64,000 bases of DNA from Pseudomonadota bacterium (GCA_003247575.1 QJZC01000008.1:1-64000), one strand, 5' to 3'; positions 14,973-24,601 are shown, counted from the first letter of the stretch. Numbers and translations are program-made. Notes: generated from the sequence alone by a model not told the origin.

Positions 14973-17606
14973 ATGCTAGCTCGAGTCACACGATCCATAT
15001 TCCTCGGGGGCACAGGTCTCCGTTGCACAGGTCTCGAAGTCAGCTCTCTTTGGCTTTGGGCTGCACTGGTTCTCTGGACGTCGCTACCTGTCACGGGTGC
15101 AAACGCGCAAGGTGCTGCCGACACGAGCGAGGCCCAAGCCGCCCCGGGACCCTCCTCGGAGCCTGTCGATGGCGCGCCGGCTGGCATCGAAGAGATCACC
15201 GTTACCGCGCGCAAGCGTGAGGAGAGCCTCCAGGCGACGCCGATCTCGATGATCGCGTTCGACGAGGAGGAGCTCGAGGGACGACAGATCGTCCGCATCA
15301 CCGATATCGGAGAAGCGGTCGCGAACCTCAAGCTCGATACCGGCAACGGCAGTAACAACCAGACTCGGATCTACATCCGGGGAGTCGGGCAGGACGACTT
15401 CCGGGACAATGTCGACCCGGGTGTGGGTTTGTATGTCGATGGTGTGTATCTGCCCCGCTTGACGGGAAGCGTCGTGAGCACGCTCGATGTGGAGGGAATC
15501 GAGGTCCTGCGGGGGCCCCAGGGCACCCTCTTCGGCAAGAACACGGTCGGTGGAGTCGTCTCGATCCGCACCCGCAAGCCGCAGCCCGAGTTCGGTGGCT
15601 CAGCACTGCTGCGCGCGGGCAGCCTGGGGCAGCTCGACACGCAGGCGACCCTCAATGTCCCGCTGATCGCCGAGCGAGCCTTCTCTCGCCTGACCTTCGA
15701 GACGCAGACCGATGATGGCTACACGCGCAACCGGACCAAGGACTCCCGAAGCGGAGACAACAAGCTGCTCAAGGCTCGGCTGGCGTTGCGTCTGCTGCCG
15801 CGCGACGACATGACCCTGGATCTTTCCTACGAGCAAACCAAGGAGGATGAGCAGGTTCCCACTCCGGAGTGTCGTCTCGGAAATCCCTTCGCGTCGGGCC
15901 GCTTTCTGTCCGACAACTTGGCCGCTGGCCCGAGCTCGGAGTCCTTCGTCGATGCCTGTGTGGGCGACCGCGCAGACGATTCCCCGCGCACGGCGGGGGC
16001 CGACTTCGACCAGCAGGATGACGTCGATACGAGCTTCGCCACCGCCACCTTCAGTTGGGACCTGTCCGAACGCGTGACGTTCCGCTCCGTTTCGTCGTGG
16101 AGACGAGTAGACGTGCGCACCAAGCGCGCCGATCTCGATGCCACCGCGGCGGATGCCTTCGGAATCGGCACCCTTCGGAATCAAGACGACGCCCTCAGCC
16201 AGGAGCTGCAGATCACGGGTCGCGCCCTCGACGATCGTCTCGACTACACCGTGGGCGCCTATGCGTTTCTAGAGAAGGGCCACAGTCTGACTCGGTTGTC
16301 TGCTCTCTCGAACCTACTGGACGCCATTCGCGCGGGGACGACGGGTAGCTTCGTGCTGCGGGATTCCGTCTTCACCTTCGATCTACTGGACGTCGATGGT
16401 GGGCTCACGGACGCCGTGCTCGGACTGAATGGGGCGGGGACCACGCGCTTCGATACCCGTAGCTATGCGGGCTTTGCAGAGGCGACCTACGACCTCACCT
16501 CGAAGTTGAGCCTGACCGCGGGTGCGCGCTTCACCACGGAGCGCAAGGAACGCCAGGGAAAGACGGTGCCGTTGCCGGATGCGGCGCAGTTCGCCTCGCG
16601 CGCGGACCGCGCGCAGCCCACCCTGGGCGTGCCGGTCAGCTCGAGATTCGGCCGCTGGACTCCGCGCGTGCAGCTCGAGTACCAGGCTACGGACAGGCTG
16701 TTCGGATACGCCAGCTACAGCCGCGGCTTCAAGAGCGGTGGCTTCAACCGGAGCGTCGTGTCGGCGCTCGATCGACGTTCCGGTGGCTTGCGCTCCAGCC
16801 CGGAAGACCCCGGCGAGTTCGACGAGGAGGTGCTCGACAGCTACGAGGTGGGGCTCAAGACACAGTGGCTGGACAACCGGCTAGTGGTGAACCTCGCCGG
16901 GTTCTACAACAAGTACCGCGACATCCAGCTCACAACGGTGCAGATCGATGAGGATGGTGTACCAGTCGCGCAGATCAACAACGTGGCGAAGGCCGCGATC
17001 TACGGGCTGGAGCTCGACCTGATCTTCCGCCCGCTGGCTCAGCTGACCGTGACCGGAGGGCTCGGCTTGACTCGGTCCGAGTATCGAGACTTCACGGCTC
17101 GCATCGATACGGGGACCGAGCTGCTCCGAAGCGGACGGATCAACCCGGAGACGTGCCGAGATCTGACCCCGGCGAACTGCGACCCGGTCTCGTTCCTCAA
17201 CGCCACGGGCTTCGTGTTTGCACCCATGAATCTTCCCATGGCCGACTTCTCGGACGAGGACCGTACCAACACGCCGAACTTCAATGCGAACGTCTCCGTG
17301 AACTACATCCTCGATCTCGGAGGGTGGGGCACCGCGGCGGCCCGCGCGACCTACTTCGTGCAGGGGGACGTCGAGTACGCGACGTTCAACGACGACCAGG
17401 TGCGCCAGTCCACCTATGGACTGTTGAACGGGCGCATTGCGTGGGAGCTACCCGATGGCGCTACGACGATCTCCGTCTCGGGGCGCAATCTGCTGAATCG
17501 CAGCTATGTGACGGGTGGATTCAGCCTCGATGATACGAACGGTGTCAAGACCGCGTATCGCTCGCGGCCACGCACCTGGAGCATCGAGGTCTCGCGCCGC
17601 TTCTGA
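14973..17606 (+). CDS. TonB-dependent outer-membrane receptor
   Basis: An 877-residue receptor with AGGAGGG ahead of its ATG. A long signal peptide ends near residue 47 (TGANAQ). The TonB box EEITVTARKREE lies at about residue 74, in the style common among alphaproteobacterial-type receptors. The plug domain follows (IYIRGVGQDDFRDNVDPGVG, GIEVLRGPQGTLFGKNTVGG, then VVSIRTRKP), and then a 22-strand-type barrel with YASYSRGFKSGGFN, EVGLKTQWLDNRLVVNL and a final TWSIEVSRRF ending in Phe. Receptors of this class take up siderophores, vitamin B12 or other large substrates using TonB energy. Specificity is not readable, but an ECF sigma factor and a Fur-like palindrome lie 2 kb away. Confidence 0.94.
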   Translation: MLARVTRSIFLGGTGLRCTGLEVSSLWLWAALVLWTSLPVTGANAQGAADTSEAQAAPGPSSEPVDGAPAGIEEITVTARKREESLQATPISMIAFDEEELEGRQIVRITDIGEAVANLKLDTGNGSNNQTRIYIRGVGQDDFRDNVDPGVGLYVDGVYLPRLTGSVVSTLDVEGIEVLRGPQGTLFGKNTVGGVVSIRTRKPQPEFGGSALLRAGSLGQLDTQATLNVPLIAERAFSRLTFETQTDDGYTRNRTKDSRSGDNKLLKARLALRLLPRDDMTLDLSYEQTKEDEQVPTPECRLGNPFASGRFLSDNLAAGPSSESFVDACVGDRADDSPRTAGADFDQQDDVDTSFATATFSWDLSERVTFRSVSSWRRVDVRTKRADLDATAADAFGIGTLRNQDDALSQELQITGRALDDRLDYTVGAYAFLEKGHSLTRLSALSNLLDAIRAGTTGSFVLRDSVFTFDLLDVDGGLTDAVLGLNGAGTTRFDTRSYAGFAEATYDLTSKLSLTAGARFTTERKERQGKTVPLPDAAQFASRADRAQPTLGVPVSSRFGRWTPRVQLEYQATDRLFGYASYSRGFKSGGFNRSVVSALDRRSGGLRSSPEDPGEFDEEVLDSYEVGLKTQWLDNRLVVNLAGFYNKYRDIQLTTVQIDEDGVPVAQINNVAKAAIYGLELDLIFRPLAQLTVTGGLGLTRSEYRDFTARIDTGTELLRSGRINPETCRDLTPANCDPVSFLNATGFVFAPMNLPMADFSDEDRTNTPNFNANVSVNYILDLGGWGTAAARATYFVQGDVEYATFNDDQVRQSTYGLLNGRIAWELPDGATTISVSGRNLLNRSYVTGGFSLDDTNGVKTAYRSRPRTWSIEVSRRF

Positions 17607-17639
17607 CGGGTCGGTTGGCCGCCGGAGTCGGTGCGAAGG

Positions 17640-18842
17640 TCAGCTCCCCAAGCAGGCGGCGATCTGAGCCGCGATCTCGTCGCTGAGCGCCGTGAGGCCG
17701 GCCGCGTTCGGGTGTACGGTGTCGATTTCCCCGGGCTGCATGAAGAATCCCTCTTCGAACCAAGGATCGGCGCTGCCCGGGCGATGCGGATCACTGAGCT
17801 TCTCGAAGTCTATCAGCCGAAGGCGGGATGGATCGGATGCGACGACGGCGCGGATGAGCTGGTTCAGCTTCCGTTGCCGTGCGAGCAGACGCGCGTCGCC
17901 CCATGGGGCTTGGTCGGCTCCGGCCGTGCGCACCGTCATGAACACGCGGCAGGGAATCGGAGCGGTGGCGGAGCGCATGCGCCGAAGCGTGTCCGCGACA
18001 CGCTGTTCGAACTGATCCAGGGTCTCGTTCGGAGGGGATCCGTAGACATCGTTGGTGCCCAGCTCCAGGACGAGCACGTCGGGAATCGATGGGCCTCTCG
18101 CAGCGGGATCTCGGATGCCCGCGGCGATGCCTCGGGCTGCGGCGAGCATCGACAACAGGCTCTGGCCTGACTGGACATCGAGGAAGAGCTGGCGGTCGGT
18201 GAACTGCTCGACGAGGCGCGACGCCATCTGAACGCCGATGCTGTCGCCGAGGAAGGCGACCCTCGCAGTCTCGGCTGGACCTGCGTAGCAGCCGAGGTAC
18301 ACGTTGCAGCGATCTCGCGTACGTCCGAGTCGATCCTCCGGGTCCGTCTCCGTCGGAGTCCTGCGGCGGCTGCGAAACTGGATGCGAGGATTCGAGCGCG
18401 GGCTACGCGACGTCATCAGGATCGCGTCGCGTCCAGCTACATCCTCCCACCACATCTCGTAGCCTGCTTGATCGAATGCAAGCGTCACGAAGGGAAAGGC
18501 GAACCCGTCATTCAGCCTGGAGAACAGCCCCTCGATGGTCGCTGGCGTCCACGATTCGAGGCGAGCGAATGTGTCTGCGTCGTCGACGAAGGGGCCGTAT
18601 GCGGCATCGGGTGCGGACCGATACTCGAGGTTCACTACCTGGATGCGAGCTTCGTCCTCGCTGGTCGAACCGAGCTGATACGTCACGCGGTAGGCGCGCC
18701 CGTCAGGCTCGCTGCAGGTGCCGGTCTGGACTCTGCCGGCTGGTTCGGATGATTGCTCGCTGCTGAGGTCCGAATTACAGGCAAGTGCCAGCAAGCTCGT
18801 GATGATCGCGAACAGAGGGATTCGGCGGGGTACGAGTCTCAT
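17640..18842 (-). CDS. SGNH/GDSL-family hydrolase lipoprotein
   Basis: A 400-residue predicted lipoprotein (lipobox SLLALAC around residue 22). The C-terminal half is an SGNH hydrolase: FLGDSIG carries block I with the catalytic Ser, LELGTND is block III with the oxyanion Asn, and DTVHPNAAG is block V with the catalytic Asp and His. These enzymes act as esterases, deacetylases or lipases on sugars and lipids; the substrate is unknown here. The N-terminal part (about 40-190) has no family I recognise. It ends 33 bp from the TonB receptor stop in convergent orientation and starts 112 bp from the sigma factor stop, so it may be co-transcribed with the sigma gene. Confidence 0.88.
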   Translation of the reverse strand: MRLVPRRIPLFAIITSLLALACNSDLSSEQSSEPAGRVQTGTCSEPDGRAYRVTYQLGSTSEDEARIQVVNLEYRSAPDAAYGPFVDDADTFARLESWTPATIEGLFSRLNDGFAFPFVTLAFDQAGYEMWWEDVAGRDAILMTSRSPRSNPRIQFRSRRRTPTETDPEDRLGRTRDRCNVYLGCYAGPAETARVAFLGDSIGVQMASRLVEQFTDRQLFLDVQSGQSLLSMLAAARGIAAGIRDPAARGPSIPDVLVLELGTNDVYGSPPNETLDQFEQRVADTLRRMRSATAPIPCRVFMTVRTAGADQAPWGDARLLARQRKLNQLIRAVVASDPSRLRLIDFEKLSDPHRPGSADPWFEEGFFMQPGEIDTVHPNAAGLTALSDEIAAQIAACLGS

Positions 18843-18954
18843 GGCTACTTCTTCTCTCGATCGGCAGGGTGAGCCGCTGCGAGCTGCATCGCTCCGAGAC
18901 CACAGGATTCCACAGATCGATGGGTGCGCCTATGCTCGGGATGCCGTCGGGAGC

Positions 18955-19542
18955 TCAGACGGATTTCAGCCCGTGCTTCTGGATACGTTGCTGGCAGCGA
19001 ATCGTGGCCTTGCGGACGTGCTTCTCGACCATGCTGCGGGAAATCGCAAGTCGCGCCGCGATGCTGTCGTGCGTCAGTCCGTACAAGCGGTGCATCACGA
19101 AGACTTCGCGGCAGCGCGGGGGCAGCTGCTCGATCTCGTCGGCGAGGATCCCGACGACTTGGCGCGCCGCGGCGATGCGGTCGGGACCCGGGGTGCCGCA
19201 TTCGAGATCGCGTTCCCACTCGAGCGGAGAGAGGACTTCGAGCTGCATTCGCATCTCCCGGGCGCGACTTCGGACGATGTTGAGTGCGACCCGAAAGAGG
19301 TAGGGTCGCGCCGTTGCTGCCTCGAGCGCCGGCTGGTATCGGAGCAAGCGAGCGAACGCGTCCTGCGCGACGTCTTGGGCCGTGGCCTCACACTGCAGCA
19401 GCCGTAGCAGGTAGTGCTCTAGCGCGTTTCGGTGCATCGCATAGAGCTGTTCCACGAGACCGCGGTTGGAGGTTTGGCGTGGTGGTGAGGCTCCCCGATC
19501 CGTGGACTCCGTGTCGAGGACGAGGGACGAACTGGCAGACAT
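18955..19542 (-). CDS. ECF-type RNA polymerase sigma factor (FecI-like)
   Basis: A 195-residue sigma-70-family protein. Region 2 is LLRLLQCEATAQDVAQDAFARLL followed by RPYLFRVALNIVRSRARE, which binds core enzyme and the -10 element. Region 4 is EIEQLPPRCREVFVMHRLYG followed by the helix-turn-helix LTHDSIAARLAISRSMVEKHV. The spacing fits the ECF group, and the region 4 wording resembles FecI-type factors that control TonB receptors. No FecR-like or other anti-sigma gene is adjacent, so its control is unclear. The upstream gap contains a Fur-box-like palindrome. The nearest candidate target is the TonB receptor gene. Confidence 0.9.
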   Translation of the reverse strand: MSASSSLVLDTESTDRGASPPRQTSNRGLVEQLYAMHRNALEHYLLRLLQCEATAQDVAQDAFARLLRYQPALEAATARPYLFRVALNIVRSRAREMRMQLEVLSPLEWERDLECGTPGPDRIAAARQVVGILADEIEQLPPRCREVFVMHRLYGLTHDSIAARLAISRSMVEKHVRKATIRCQQRIQKHGLKSV

Positions 19543-19593
19543 CTCTGATTCCTATCAATGGACGGCCAACGGAGAGGGTACATTATTCAGATC

Positions 19594-19610
19594 TTGAAAT
19601 TCAATTTCAA
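19594..19610. promoter_or_regulatory. Fur-box-like palindrome upstream of the sigma factor gene
   Basis: TTGAAATT-C-AATTTCAA is a perfect 17-bp inverted repeat in an AT-rich island of otherwise GC-rich DNA, 52 bp ahead of the sigma factor start. The central TGAAATTCAATTTCA matches 10 of 14 fixed positions of the 7-1-7 Fur motif TGATAATnATTATCA. It is therefore a candidate iron-responsive operator; binding is inferred. Confidence 0.45.
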
Positions 19611-19682
19611 TATCATTGTGTAAGGTAGAGGCGCTTGCTGGAATGCCGGCCCGATCAGACGGAGAGAAGGGGAGAACGAGGC

Positions 19683-21206
19683 TCAGGCGCCGAGCAGGTA
19701 GCTCCGCTGGTAGCGGCTGGTCCGGTTCTCGATGATGAGTTGGATGCCCCCCTCGGGTGTCGAGGCATACGTCTCGACGATCTCCTGATCCAGAGGAACC
19801 CGGTCGAGAGCGATCCCGGTGAGCTCGTCGCGATCCGCGAGCGCCGGGTCATAGGGAAACCGCACCTCCGTGCACGGGAGCAGATTCCCGGCCGGCTGCC
19901 CCTGGTCATCGACGTCACTGCATTCGACGAAGCGCAGGTGACCTACCCTGTGCGCGGGGCGATAGCTGCGCGTGGCGAGCACCCGCGATTGCTCTCGCGG
20001 CGCCGCATCCTTGGGGAGAATGGGATCGAAGATCTTCTCGTGGCCCGAGTCGGACTCGCGCCAGACGCCCAAGTGTCGAGTGATCGCCTCGCGCACGAAG
20101 ATGTCGGCGGATGCGTCACCGGCGACGGCGAGCCCGATCGCGGTCGCGGCGTGTGGCTGCGGAGCCAAGCGCAGCTTGCGCCCCACACGCTCTCGTAGCT
20201 TGCGTCCGACGATGGGCAGTGCGGAGGCGCCACCGACGAGGTAGAGCGCCGCGAGGGCCTGAGGATCTGAGATCTCCGGTGCCGTGCGGGTGAGGCGCTC
20301 GAGTAACTGGTCCACGATGGTGAACGTCTGAGACACGAGCGCTTCGCAGCGCGTGTAGAAATCTGCGACTTCGACGATTGCGCTGCCCAACTCGCCATCG
20401 ATTGCGGAGAAGTCCAGTAGCAAGCGCCTCGTGTTGGGTCTGAGAGCTTCTTTCGCCTCGCGACAGACCTCGAGCACGCGAACTCTATCCCCTGGAGTCA
20501 GGCCAGAGGTCGTGATCCCCAGAGGCTCACAAGCCAACTCGAGGAGCAGCTCGTCGAACTCGCTGCCCCCGAGCTTGGGAAGCCCGGCGCTCTGCAGGAG
20601 CTCGAAGCGACGACCCGTGAAGCGAATGGCTGCGGTGTCGAAGGTGCCTCCGCCGAGGTCATAGACGACCACATACTGCTTGGGGCTGCGGGCAGAGAGT
20701 ACAGTGCGATGGCGATGTGCGAACTCGATCGCCGCGGCTGTCGGCTCGTTCAACATGCCGCGCACGTCGAAGCCCGCCAGTCGGAATGCTTCTAGGGTGA
20801 GATAGCGCTGCCGTGTCCCGGCCAGCGCAGGAACGGCAACCATGGCCGGAATGGGCGCGGTAGTCGCCAGAGTGAGATTGCTCGATCCGAGCAGCATCTC
20901 TCGGATCCAATCGAGGTACGCCGCGAGGAGCTCTAGCGCGGTGGTCGGAGCCAGGGCATCCACGACGTCGTCTGGCGCGAGCCCGGAGATCGCGCGTTTC
21001 ACCGACGAGACACAGGCTGACTTACCCTGGGACATCGCGTCTCGCGCAAGGTCGCCGAAACACAGCGCGTTGGACTCCAGTACGGCCCAACCCGGTAGGT
21101 GGTCGCGGAACTCGCCTCCGATATCGAAGTGGACCACGGGGTAGTCGCCGGCGCTTACGTCCGCGATCACCGTTCGAGTCGTTCCCAGATCCACCCCGAG
21201 AAGCAT
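19683..21206 (-). CDS. Hsp70/DnaK-like ATPase
   Basis: A 507-residue Hsp70-family protein. The actin-like ATPase motifs are all present: GVDLGTTRTVIA (phosphate 1, N-terminus), NEPTAAAIEF, VVYDLGGGTFDTAAI (phosphate 2, about residue 190) and YLVGGASALPIVGRKL (adenosine, about 330). After the ATPase domain about 130 residues remain, so there is room for part of a beta-type substrate-binding domain but not for the full lid of DnaK (about 640 residues). No DnaJ or GrpE is nearby. It lies 150 bp after the NTF2-like gene on the same strand and may be the last member of the long cluster or a separate unit. Confidence 0.88.
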   Translation of the reverse strand: MLLGVDLGTTRTVIADVSAGDYPVVHFDIGGEFRDHLPGWAVLESNALCFGDLARDAMSQGKSACVSSVKRAISGLAPDDVVDALAPTTALELLAAYLDWIREMLLGSSNLTLATTAPIPAMVAVPALAGTRQRYLTLEAFRLAGFDVRGMLNEPTAAAIEFAHRHRTVLSARSPKQYVVVYDLGGGTFDTAAIRFTGRRFELLQSAGLPKLGGSEFDELLLELACEPLGITTSGLTPGDRVRVLEVCREAKEALRPNTRRLLLDFSAIDGELGSAIVEVADFYTRCEALVSQTFTIVDQLLERLTRTAPEISDPQALAALYLVGGASALPIVGRKLRERVGRKLRLAPQPHAATAIGLAVAGDASADIFVREAITRHLGVWRESDSGHEKIFDPILPKDAAPREQSRVLATRSYRPAHRVGHLRFVECSDVDDQGQPAGNLLPCTEVRFPYDPALADRDELTGIALDRVPLDQEIVETYASTPEGGIQLIIENRTSRYQRSYLLGA

Positions 21207-21356
21207 GTGGACCAGAGTTTCGCGCAGTTGGTGGGGCGTGCGCCAGCTCGAGTTTCACCCCATGCGCCTCTCGTCTCACGGATGGGTGACGCCCTTGCGC
21301 CGATGGTGACGGTAGAAGGAAGCTCTACCCGTATTCGGACGCCCGAGTGCGTGGGG

Positions 21357-21818
21357 TCAGGCGGAAACGGGCAGCATGCCGAGCTTGGGACCGTAGACGG
21401 CGATGTAGCGGAGCATGCGCGCGCGATCCTCCTCGGAGTATCGGTCCTCGAGCTGGACGATCGCCGGGCCGTCGAAGCGCGCGACCTCGTCGAGCTCGAA
21501 CACGAGATCCGGCGCTTCGGGGTGCGTGTAGCTCACGCGTCCCCGGATCTCGACGACCGATCCGTCGCTGCCGGATTGCGTCAGACGTAGGAGCTCGGGT
21601 GAGCGTGTTGCGAAGCGACGATCGAATCCATCGAGAATCTGGCGCAGGTAGCTGACGATCGCATCGCGACCTTCGAAGTAGCCGCCGAGCGGGGCTGGGA
21701 AGGGGACACGGTAGCTCGCACCTTCGGCAAAGTGTGCGGCGACCGCGTCCCAGTCATCGGATTCGAAGGCGCGCTCGAAAGCGGTTGCATAGGCGATGAA
21801 CTGGGCTACGTAGTCCAT
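21357..21818 (-). CDS. SnoaL/NTF2-like protein
   Basis: A 153-residue protein with the cone-shaped NTF2-like pattern: FIAYATAFERAFESDDWDAVAAHFAEGASYRVPF at the N-terminus, then FEGRDAIVSYLRQILDGFDRRF, and beta strands ending FELDEVARFDGPAIVQLEDRYSEEDRARM. Such proteins may be polyketide cyclases, dehydratases, isomerases or simple ligand-binding proteins; the catalytic residues are too variable to assign one. It starts 18 bp after the WD40 protein stop, so it is probably translated from the same mRNA as the cluster upstream. Confidence 0.75.
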   Translation of the reverse strand: MDYVAQFIAYATAFERAFESDDWDAVAAHFAEGASYRVPFPAPLGGYFEGRDAIVSYLRQILDGFDRRFATRSPELLRLTQSGSDGSVVEIRGRVSYTHPEAPDLVFELDEVARFDGPAIVQLEDRYSEEDRARMLRYIAVYGPKLGMLPVSA

Positions 21819-21836
21819 GGGCTCCCTTGCGCGGCA

Positions 21837-23702
21837 TCAGCCATTCGCGTGAAGCTCCGCTTCGTTCGCACTGGAGACTCGACTCGCGTTGTGCTGGAAC
21901 AGCTCATTTCGGCGTACGTCGATCACGCGAGCGGTGCCGCGCATTGCGTCCCAGACGCGGATGGTGCCGTCTCGACTCCCCGAGATCAGGCGTCCGTCCG
22001 AATTCCATTCCAGGGTGCTCACCTCTCGCTGATGTCCGTCGAGAGTGTGCAACGGATGCCCGCTGGATGCATCCCAGATTCGTACGGACGTGTCGAACGA
22101 AGAAGTGGCGATGTAGCGTCCATCGGGCGAGAAGGCGATTCCCCAGATCGTGCGTGTGTGCCCGTGGAGCTCGGTCAGCAGCGCGCCTGTGTGCGACCAG
22201 ATCCGGCCCACTGTGTCGCGTCCCCCACTCGCCAGCTTCTCGCCGGTCGGAGACCAGGACAGGCAGATCACCGGATCCGCATGTCCCGTGAGCTCCGTCT
22301 GCACAGAGAGAGGTGTTCCTGTACATAGCGCGATGTGTGTGTTTCGCCCCGCAGCGGCCAGCAGCTCTTTACGGGGGGACCAAGCAACGGCATAGATCGC
22401 CTGGTCGAAGATCGGGGTGCGGCCCAGCGGTTGACCCGTATCGCAGTCGAACAGCTCGATCGAGCCGTCTTCGCAGCCGATGGCGATTCGGCGTCGCACG
22501 ACGTCCAGGGACAGGCTGTGCGAGGGTGCGCCCAAGCGGTGCTGGGAGTTGAGCGCGAGGTCGTCGAGTTGCCACTGGCGCAGCCAGCCATCGAGGCCGG
22601 CCGTCCAGACGGTCTGGGTTGCTGGGTCCACACACAGCGCTCGGCTGGTGCGCTCGTGGGCTTCCCTTCTGGATTCCGATCCGTACCCCTCTGCGGCGAG
22701 CACGCGCAGGCTGCGATCTCCCTGCATGAAGACGATGCGCCGATCGCTCGTTCCGACCACCCCGGTTACCGCGCGGTTGGCGCCGACACTGCACTGTTCG
22801 ATGCTCGCTCGTTGGACATCGAGGATGCGTATGCAGCCGTCGATCGATGCCGTGGCCAAGCGGTCGCCCGCTCGGTTCCAGGAAACCCACTCGACCTCGT
22901 CGCGATGGCCTTCGATCTGTCCGAGCGGCATGCCGGTGACGGCGGACCAGAGGCGCACGCTGCGATCGTGGGAGCAGCTCGCAATGATGCGTCCATCGGG
23001 GGACACGGCAGCAGCGTCGATGTCGTCGTCGTGCGCCGCGATGCAGATCAGCTCGCGCCCGCTGGGGACATCCCAGACGCGTACGCTGCGATCGTGTGAG
23101 CAGGAGATCAGGCGCTGTTCGTCCGGAGTCCAGGCCACGGTGTTCACGTTGTGGAGGTGGCCGCCGAGTGTGCGGACGAGCCGGAAGGATCTCATGTCGA
23201 AGAGTCGGATCGATCCGTCGTCACAGCTCGTCGCGAGCATCTGACCGCTCGGTGAGAATCGCACGTCCTTGACCAGGCCGCCGTGTCCTTCCAGCACAGC
23301 CAGGCACTCGCCTGTCCATGCGGACCAGAGCCGCGCGGTTCGATCGGCGGAGCCGGTGGCCACGCACTCTCCGTCGGGAGCGAAGCAGGTTGCCCAGATC
23401 GGGCCCTCGTGTCCGCTCAGCCAGTACATGCGCATGCCCGTCGAGGACTCCCAGATCCCGGCTTTGGCATCGTTGCTTCCGGTTGCAATGCGCGATCCAT
23501 CGCTGCTCCAGGTGGCCGACCAGACGCCGTCCTGATGACCGACGAGGCGTCGCTTCGGGGACAGGTCGCGGGCTCCCCAGATGATCGCGCTTCCGTCCTC
23601 GGATGCGGATACGATTCGATCGGAGCGCGGCGACCAGTTCACCATCCAGGCGGGCGCACTGTGTCCGCCCTTCACCGACTCGAGGCGGTTGATGTCGTTC
23701 AT
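21837..23702 (-). CDS. WD40 double-propeller protein 1
   Basis: A 621-residue protein made almost entirely of WD40 repeats. I count 14 consecutive units of about 42 residues, which would form two seven-bladed propellers. Canonical blades include LVGHQDGVWSATWSSDGSRI, LEGHGGLVKDVRFSPSGQML and LHGHTRTIWGIAFSPDGRYI; blades 8-11 are degenerate. No kinase, enzyme domain, signal peptide or membrane segment is seen, so it should be a cytoplasmic scaffold. Its ATG overlaps the stop of the flippase-like gene by 4 bp (ATGA), and the long upstream open frame lies inside that gene. A second protein with the same 14-repeat plan is encoded four genes away in the cluster. Confidence 0.92.
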   Translation of the reverse strand: MNDINRLESVKGGHSAPAWMVNWSPRSDRIVSASEDGSAIIWGARDLSPKRRLVGHQDGVWSATWSSDGSRIATGSNDAKAGIWESSTGMRMYWLSGHEGPIWATCFAPDGECVATGSADRTARLWSAWTGECLAVLEGHGGLVKDVRFSPSGQMLATSCDDGSIRLFDMRSFRLVRTLGGHLHNVNTVAWTPDEQRLISCSHDRSVRVWDVPSGRELICIAAHDDDIDAAAVSPDGRIIASCSHDRSVRLWSAVTGMPLGQIEGHRDEVEWVSWNRAGDRLATASIDGCIRILDVQRASIEQCSVGANRAVTGVVGTSDRRIVFMQGDRSLRVLAAEGYGSESRREAHERTSRALCVDPATQTVWTAGLDGWLRQWQLDDLALNSQHRLGAPSHSLSLDVVRRRIAIGCEDGSIELFDCDTGQPLGRTPIFDQAIYAVAWSPRKELLAAAGRNTHIALCTGTPLSVQTELTGHADPVICLSWSPTGEKLASGGRDTVGRIWSHTGALLTELHGHTRTIWGIAFSPDGRYIATSSFDTSVRIWDASSGHPLHTLDGHQREVSTLEWNSDGRLISGSRDGTIRVWDAMRGTARVIDVRRNELFQHNASRVSSANEAELHANG

Positions 23703-24601
23703 GCTCTCATCTCCACGCATTCGGCCGGTGCCCTCCCGCGGATCCATAGTGCGACCAGGCCGATGGGAACCCGGAGCACCAGGAGGCTGAAGGTATAGGC
23801 CAGTCCAAAGGCCAGCAGACGTTCCTGAGATGCGAAGTCTCGGAAGAAGAAGGCGATCGCTGCCTGCGCCGTGCCCACACTCCCGACCGATATCGGGAGC
23901 GCGCCGATCGCAAGCACCAGGGGGGTCTGTGCGATCGCGGGTCCCCACGGAAGGATGGCTCCGAAACAGGCGGAGCCCAACACGATGAACACGGCGAAGC
24001 TCGCGTGCATCGACGCCCGCATGAATAGGGCGATCCAAAGACGTCGAGGCGGCAGCTCGCTCAGAACCCGCAGTAGCGGCTGGCGCTTCAGCCATCTGCG
24101 AGTTCCCCGGGTGGCGACGACGATCAGAATCGCGGCGCACGCCAGCGCAGCGAGCGGGCCGCGGATCTGAAGCTGACTGGCATCGAGGGTGAATGAGCCG
24201 AGAAGTGCGAGCCCGGTGAGAGCGATCAGGTCGAGAGAGTAGTAGGCGAGCAGACTCCCGCTCGCCCTGGCCAACCCAATGCGCAGCTCGTGGCCCAAGG
24301 TAGCGGCCAGAGCGGCACTCGCAGCGTGGAAGTTGAGGGCGAGAAAGGGGTAGCTCGCGGCGCGCAGGAGGGCCAAGGTACGTAGACTCGGAACCGGAGC
24401 ACCCTCTGGCAGTAGTGCGCGCAAGGCGAGCACGTCGAGTGTGAGCCAGATTCCGATGAAGACGAGGGAGAGAGATAGGTAGCGCGCGAATGATGCTGTC
24501 GCGAGCGCCTGTAGCATCGCTGCGCCGTCCACCCGTGCGAGCAGCACGGCGAGAATCGTCAGCCCCACGATCCAGGGGCCTATCCAGCGCAGTGTCTTCA
24601 C
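23699..24601 (-). CDS. Flippase-like (LPG synthase transmembrane/UPF0104-type) membrane protein
   Basis: A 300-residue polytopic protein starting at a GTG that overlaps the previous stop (GTGA). It has about eight hydrophobic segments, beginning WIVGLTILAVLLARVDGAAML. The sequence ATASFARYLSLSLVFIGIWL and the conserved-looking ALPISVGSVGTAQAAIAFFF, with its glycine-rich turn before the last helices, fit the lysylphosphatidylglycerol-synthase TM/flippase-like family. It lacks the C-terminal aminoacyl-transferase domain of MprF, so it could move or handle a lipid but not aminoacylate it. It is embedded in the coupled gene string between the SDR and WD40 protein 1. Confidence 0.72.
   Translation of the reverse strand: MKTLRWIGPWIVGLTILAVLLARVDGAAMLQALATASFARYLSLSLVFIGIWLTLDVLALRALLPEGAPVPSLRTLALLRAASYPFLALNFHAASAALAATLGHELRIGLARASGSLLAYYSLDLIALTGLALLGSFTLDASQLQIRGPLAALACAAILIVVATRGTRRWLKRQPLLRVLSELPPRRLWIALFMRASMHASFAVFIVLGSACFGAILPWGPAIAQTPLVLAIGALPISVGSVGTAQAAIAFFFRDFASQERLLAFGLAYTFSLLVLRVPIGLVALWIRGRAPAECVEMRA

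Noticed and set aside
21837-24140. Longer WD40 protein starting at 24140
   Set aside because: The additional 146 residues are Arg/Pro-rich out-of-frame sequence of the membrane protein gene; the ATG at 23702 overlaps its stop in the ATGA arrangement seen elsewhere in this cluster.
23699-24601. MprF (lysyl-phosphatidylglycerol synthase)
   Set aside because: Only the membrane flippase-like half is present; the cytoplasmic aminoacyl-transferase domain is missing.
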